Positions 14,127-14,257 of a DNA stretch of 14,257 nt are shown here, piece by piece (within the stretch, counting starts at the first letter, position 1; each line of letters begins with the position of its first letter). The translations under genes were made by a program, and so were the position numbers. Where the stretch lies: positions 1-14,257 of the forward strand of contig CAAGAB010000200.1 of the NCBI GenBank assembly GCA_900767685.1. The letters run 5' to 3'. The stretch is from an uncultured Coprococcus sp. Its GTDB lineage: Bacteria; Bacillota_A; Clostridia; Lachnospirales; Lachnospiraceae. The notes under the pieces are model-generated. The model was given only the letters and a program-made list of their open reading frames with translations. It ran no database searches and had not been told where the DNA came from.

Positions 14127-14257
14127 CTATAGGTAGAGATGGGGGACGGAGGTGCTTAACATAAAACAGGCAAAGAGTTTGCTGAATGGTATTGCCTAAT
14201 ATTTTGCTTTGAATGGTTTACAAAATGATTTGCGCTTCAAAGTTTTATGTGACAAAC
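14127..14257. other. Gene-less tail with nested inverted repeats
   Basis: No convincing gene is visible on either strand. ACATAAAAC (14159-14167) is the exact inverse of GTTTTATGT (14242-14250). Between them lie AGGCAA/TTGCCT (14168-14173 with 14192-14197) and CTTTGAA/TTCAAAG (14207-14213 with 14236-14242). The three pairings nest as a three-way junction, sharing only base 14242. An ATG at 14213 opens a frame to the window end (MVYKMICASK...), but it has no ribosome binding site. The window ends too soon to say whether this is a leader RNA, the end of an inserted element, or chance AT-rich pairing. Confidence 0.35.

Noticed and set aside
14213..14257. Start of a new coding region running off the window (MVYKMICASK...)
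   Set aside because: Only 15 codons are visible, with no ribosome binding site upstream; it cannot be supported from this sequence.

Overview
The window looks like a chromosome segment from a gut or rumen Lachnospiraceae bacterium (Firmicutes/Bacillota). The gene order rimP-nusA-rnpM(ylxR)-L7Ae-infB-rbfA-nrnA-truB-ribF is the classic Firmicutes translation operon. Strong AGGAGG-type ribosome binding sites, GTG and TTG starts, and a large secreted GH9 glucanase with Big_2, FN3-like, InlB-like and LRR_5-type modules all fit Lachnospiraceae. A Coprococcus eutactus- or Butyrivibrio-like source is my guess; the genus cannot be fixed from sequence reading alone. The first 38 bases are not biological: they match an Illumina TruSeq index-read adapter joined directly to the 3' end of rimP, so position 1 is an untrimmed contig or read end.

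Region 1 (39-8448, all + strand) is one tightly packed operon: ribosome maturation (RimP, RbfA), transcription elongation and antitermination (NusA), RNA-binding accessory proteins (RnpM/YlxR and an L7Ae-family protein), initiation factor IF2, the nanoRNase/pAp phosphatase NrnA, tRNA pseudouridine-55 synthase TruB and the bifunctional FAD synthetase RibF. Genes overlap or lie 3-84 bases apart; the promoter is outside the window. Two spacers carry hairpins without U-tracts (nusA-rnpM and, much stronger, rbfA-nrnA). IF2 carries a long Gly/Arg/Asp/Asn-rich repeat region with ten GDRPR motifs encoded by near-identical DNA repeats.

Region 2 (8445-8680) is the junction. A 14-bp perfect stem that begins at the ribF stop codon encloses a second hairpin and is followed by a T-rich run, so it is the likely operon terminator. 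A candidate extended -10 promoter lies on its 3' arm. A structured leader follows, with two in-frame ATG starts, each with its own good ribosome binding site, for the next gene.

Region 3 (8681-14044) is a single gene for a 1787-residue secreted modular endoglucanase: signal peptide, an unrecognised N-terminal module, a CBM2-like module, a complete GH9 catalytic domain, a Ser/Thr linker, then about 930 residues of accessory modules ending in a Lys-rich LRR_5-like tail. It has no LPXTG motif and no dockerin. A textbook intrinsic terminator follows at 14084-14126. The last 130 bases contain no convincing gene but hold nested inverted repeats that could fold as a three-way junction.

I found no CRISPR array, tRNA, rRNA, insertion sequence or phage gene. 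The parts most worth a second look are the adapter chimera, the IF2 repeat region, the rbfA-nrnA hairpin, the compound terminator/promoter junction, and the unassigned modules and attachment mode of the GH9 protein.
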